Source of the DNA: an uncultured Peptococcaceae bacterium | Lineage (GTDB): Bacteria > Bacillota > Limnochordia > Darwinibacteriales > Darwinibacteriaceae | Direction of reading: 5' to 3' | NCBI GenBank assembly: GCA_937988745.1 | Contig: CALKAR010000224.1 | Location: 1 to 25,223, forward strand | DNA length: 25,223 bases | Shown here: in pieces, positions 23,512-25,223 of the stretch | How positions within the stretch are numbered: position 1 is the first letter of the stretch | Layout: every line of letters begins with the position of its first letter | Program-made: the position numbers and the translations under genes | Notes under the pieces: model-generated | What the model was told of the DNA's origin: nothing | The model's input: the letters and a program-made list of their open reading frames with translations, nothing else | Database searches by the model: none

Positions 23512-23726
23512 GGCCGGTGCTCAAAGCTGTAGGTGGCGGCGTGAAGTTGATCGGGGGTATGATGCTCAGCCTGCCTCAGATGGCCCTGATGCGAAGGCGA
23601 GCGGCTACAGCGTTTCGCCGTGAGCTGCGCCAGCAGGGTTTTGAAGAAGAGGTGATCGATGAGCTGACCGAAGCTTACTTGGACATGGGTACTCAGATGA
23701 CTGATTGGAAAAGCTGGATTGAATAA
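23508..23726 (+). CDS. Small protein of the ECF operon, membrane-associated?
   Basis: A 72-aa protein of unknown function, with ATG 23508 overlapping the previous stop (ATGA). The first 28 residues (KAVGGGVKLIGGMMLSLPQMAL) are glycine- and methionine-rich and hydrophobic enough for membrane association, followed by a basic patch (MRRRAATAFRRE). Residues 35-57 repeat the motif of its neighbour: Phe36, Leu40, Gly44, Glu48, Leu53-Thr54, Tyr57. It may be a paralogue reduced by one domain. GTG 23517 is an alternative start. A terminator follows 12 bp after the stop, closing the operon. Confidence 0.7.
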   Translation: MRPVLKAVGGGVKLIGGMMLSLPQMALMRRRAATAFRRELRQQGFEEEVIDELTEAYLDMGTQMTDWKSWIE

Positions 23727-23738
23727 GGGGAGAGAAGG

Positions 23739-23775
23739 ACGGCGCTGCCTATGAGGCAGTGCCGTTTTAATTTTT
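23739..23775 (+). terminator. Rho-independent terminator of the ECF operon
   Basis: ACGGCGCTGCC / GGCAGTGCCGT stem (one G-U pair) with a 5-nt loop, followed by TTTAATTTTT. The MATE gene's stop (tta at 23774-23776) lies at the end of this tract on the opposite strand. Confidence 0.85.
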
Positions 23776-25138
23776 AGGCGGCGCGAGCCATAATCTTCTT
23801 AATACTGAGAGCGAAGGAAACTGTCGTTACACTCGATGCGATGGCATCAGCAATCGGTTCTGCCAAGAGGACTGCAAATACTTTGTCTGCGAAGAAATTC
23901 GGCAGAATATAAACCAAGGGGATAAGAAGTACAATCTTACGCAGAAGTGCCATGCACAGTGCTATTCTCGCTTCACCCAAAGCGATAAATGACTGCTGAC
24001 AAGCAACCTGTGCTCCCAGCATAAAGACAGCCGCCATGAAAATCCGCATAGACCAGACAGTCTGTGCAGTCAGGGCAGGATTAGTCGTAAAGATGCGGGC
24101 AAACATCCCGGGGATGAGCATCATTAAGAGCCAACATGCAGTTGAAAAGGTGAGGCAGGCTGCTAAGAGCAGTTTGAATGTCTGTTTAACCCGGTCAAAC
24201 TGCCGTGCTCCGAAGTTATAGCTGATAATCGGCTGGGCTCCCTGGGTGATACCGTTCAGGGGTAGCATAATAAACTGCAGCAGGCTGGACATGATGGTTA
24301 CTGCGCCCACGGCCAGGTCTCCTCCGTATTTCTGGAGCGAAGTGTTTAATGTAATGCTGACCAGGCTCTCGGTGCTCTGCATAATAAAAGGAGCACTGCC
24401 TAGGAGCAGCACTGACCCAATGATTGACCAGTTTACCCGCAGGTTTTGTTTCTTAACGCGGAGCTTTGTCTTGTCGCCCACGAGAAAGCGTACAACCCAT
24501 ACAGCAGAAACGGCCTGACTGATAATTGTCGCCAGCGCCGCCCCTGAAACACCCATATCAAACAGATAGATAAAGACTGGGTCGAGGATAATGTTAATAA
24601 CTGCGCCAATTACAACTGTGATCATGCTCTCTTTCGCAAACCCCTGCGTAGAGATGAAAGAGTTTAGGCCTAAAGAAGCCATTACAAAAGGGGTACCGAG
24701 TACATAGATCTTTAAGTAGCTAGCGCTATAACCCAGGGTTGCTGGACTGGCTCCAAAGAGCAGCAGCAGTGGTTCGGCGTAAATGTAAAAGACGAGGGTC
24801 AAAATTACTGCGAATCCAAACAGAGCAGTAGTGCAGTTTCCTAAAATGACTTCAGCTTTATCATCGCGGCTTTCTCCCATTCGGATAGCGGCTAAGGGTG
24901 CTCCGCCCATTCCGATCAGGGAAGCAAAGGCCGAGATAATCATAATGATAGGGAAGGTCACTCCCACACCAGTAAGGGCTGTCGCCCCAACTTCAGGAAT
25001 ATGACCGATAAACATCCGATCGACTACGTTGTAGAGCATGTTTATTAGCTGTGCTGTAACTGCAGGAACCGAGAGCCGAATGAGTAATCGTCCGACGCTC
25101 TCGGTTCCGAGTGCGTTTTCTGTATTGATTTTTCCCAT
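23774..25138 (-). CDS. MATE-family multidrug/Na+ (or H+) antiporter
   Basis: A 454-aa membrane protein with about 12 helices and the pseudo-twofold layout of MATE exporters, nearest in look to the MepA/DinF branch. Clues: SVPAVTAQLINMLYNVVDRMFIG at the first helix, IVTP-like motif TGVGVTFPI, GLNSFISTQGFAKESM in the first half, and the second-half LNGITQGAQPIISYNFGA. It exports drugs or other cationic compounds coupled to an ion gradient. ATG 25138 has AAGGAG nine nucleotides upstream. It is monocistronic here, convergent with the ECF operon, and has its own extended -10 promoter near 25210. Confidence 0.9.
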   Translation of the reverse strand: MGKINTENALGTESVGRLLIRLSVPAVTAQLINMLYNVVDRMFIGHIPEVGATALTGVGVTFPIIMIISAFASLIGMGGAPLAAIRMGESRDDKAEVILGNCTTALFGFAVILTLVFYIYAEPLLLLFGASPATLGYSASYLKIYVLGTPFVMASLGLNSFISTQGFAKESMITVVIGAVINIILDPVFIYLFDMGVSGAALATIISQAVSAVWVVRFLVGDKTKLRVKKQNLRVNWSIIGSVLLLGSAPFIMQSTESLVSITLNTSLQKYGGDLAVGAVTIMSSLLQFIMLPLNGITQGAQPIISYNFGARQFDRVKQTFKLLLAACLTFSTACWLLMMLIPGMFARIFTTNPALTAQTVWSMRIFMAAVFMLGAQVACQQSFIALGEARIALCMALLRKIVLLIPLVYILPNFFADKVFAVLLAEPIADAIASSVTTVSFALSIKKIMARAA

Positions 25139-25209
25139 ATACTAATACTCCTTTTTCTTCATGTAATACTGTACCGGCCTCCTCTGTTTCCCCTTCTTGG
25201 CACTAGGAT

Positions 25210-25218
25210 ATTATATCA
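25210..25218 (-). promoter_or_regulatory. Extended -10 element for the MATE gene
   Basis: TGATATAAT on the - strand, a TGn extended -10 joined to a perfect TATAAT. The predicted leader is about 65 nt. Any -35 lies beyond the window edge. Confidence 0.55.
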
Positions 25219-25223
25219 TAAAA

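Noticed and set aside
1..25223. Search for CRISPR arrays, tRNA/rRNA genes, transposases and attachment sites
   Set aside because: No periodic repeat array, cloverleaf, transposase-type protein or flanking direct repeat was recognised by eye. A covariance-model scan would be the decisive test for RNA genes.

Overview
The window looks like a chromosomal segment of an anaerobic, plant-polysaccharide-feeding member of the Bacillota (Firmicutes) or a near relative. The grounds are strong AGGAGG-type ribosome binding sites, frequent GTG/TTG starts, two CUT1-type sugar ABC importers without their own ATPase, a YesM/YesN-type two-component system and a LysM protein. Base composition is close to balanced. 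None of the six exported proteins (three solute-binding proteins, a LysM protein, a GDPD-type phosphodiesterase and a ComEC-like metallo-hydrolase) has a lipobox. That would suit a diderm Bacillota lineage, but this is inference. No rRNA, tRNA, CRISPR array, transposase or phage gene was seen.

Layout. (1) 1-4540: end of a DUF5696-like gene, two permeases and a solute-binding protein (+), closed by a bidirectional terminator shared with a converging LysM gene. (2) 4545-7872: scattered metabolic genes: LysM protein (-), alpha/beta esterase (-), nucleoside hydrolase (+), and a DapA/NanA-type aldolase (-) whose stop codon overlaps that of the hydrolase. (3) 7873-8301: a 429-bp regulatory gap with a sigma-A-type promoter and small dyads. 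(4) 8302-13058: a UgpB-like binding protein, an intercistronic hairpin, two permeases that both carry an extra two-helix N-terminal extension, and a secreted ComEC-type metallo-beta-lactamase protein, then a strong terminator. (5) 13098-15429: a membrane-anchored PH-like protein (+), then an oxidoreductase and a secreted glycerophosphodiester phosphodiesterase (-). (6) 15604-22414: a probable operon of a small multidrug-export-type membrane protein, a GH3 glycosidase, an RbsB-like binding protein, a sensor histidine kinase and an AraC-type response regulator. (7) 22424-23775: an ECF sigma factor with a candidate autoregulatory promoter, a putative anti-sigma protein and two small proteins sharing a motif. 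(8) 23774-25138: a MATE exporter (-).

Working together: both importers probably bring in oligosaccharides or polyol phosphates and share an ATPase encoded elsewhere. The RbsB-like protein has no permease beside it and is adjacent to the kinase, so it probably acts as a ligand-presenting sensor in a three-component system controlling glycoside use. The Ugp-like importer and the secreted GDPD could together recover glycerol phosphate from glycerophosphodiesters. The most unusual points are the matched N-terminal extensions on both permeases of the second importer, the secreted metallo-hydrolase in the same operon, and the compact four-gene ECF cassette.
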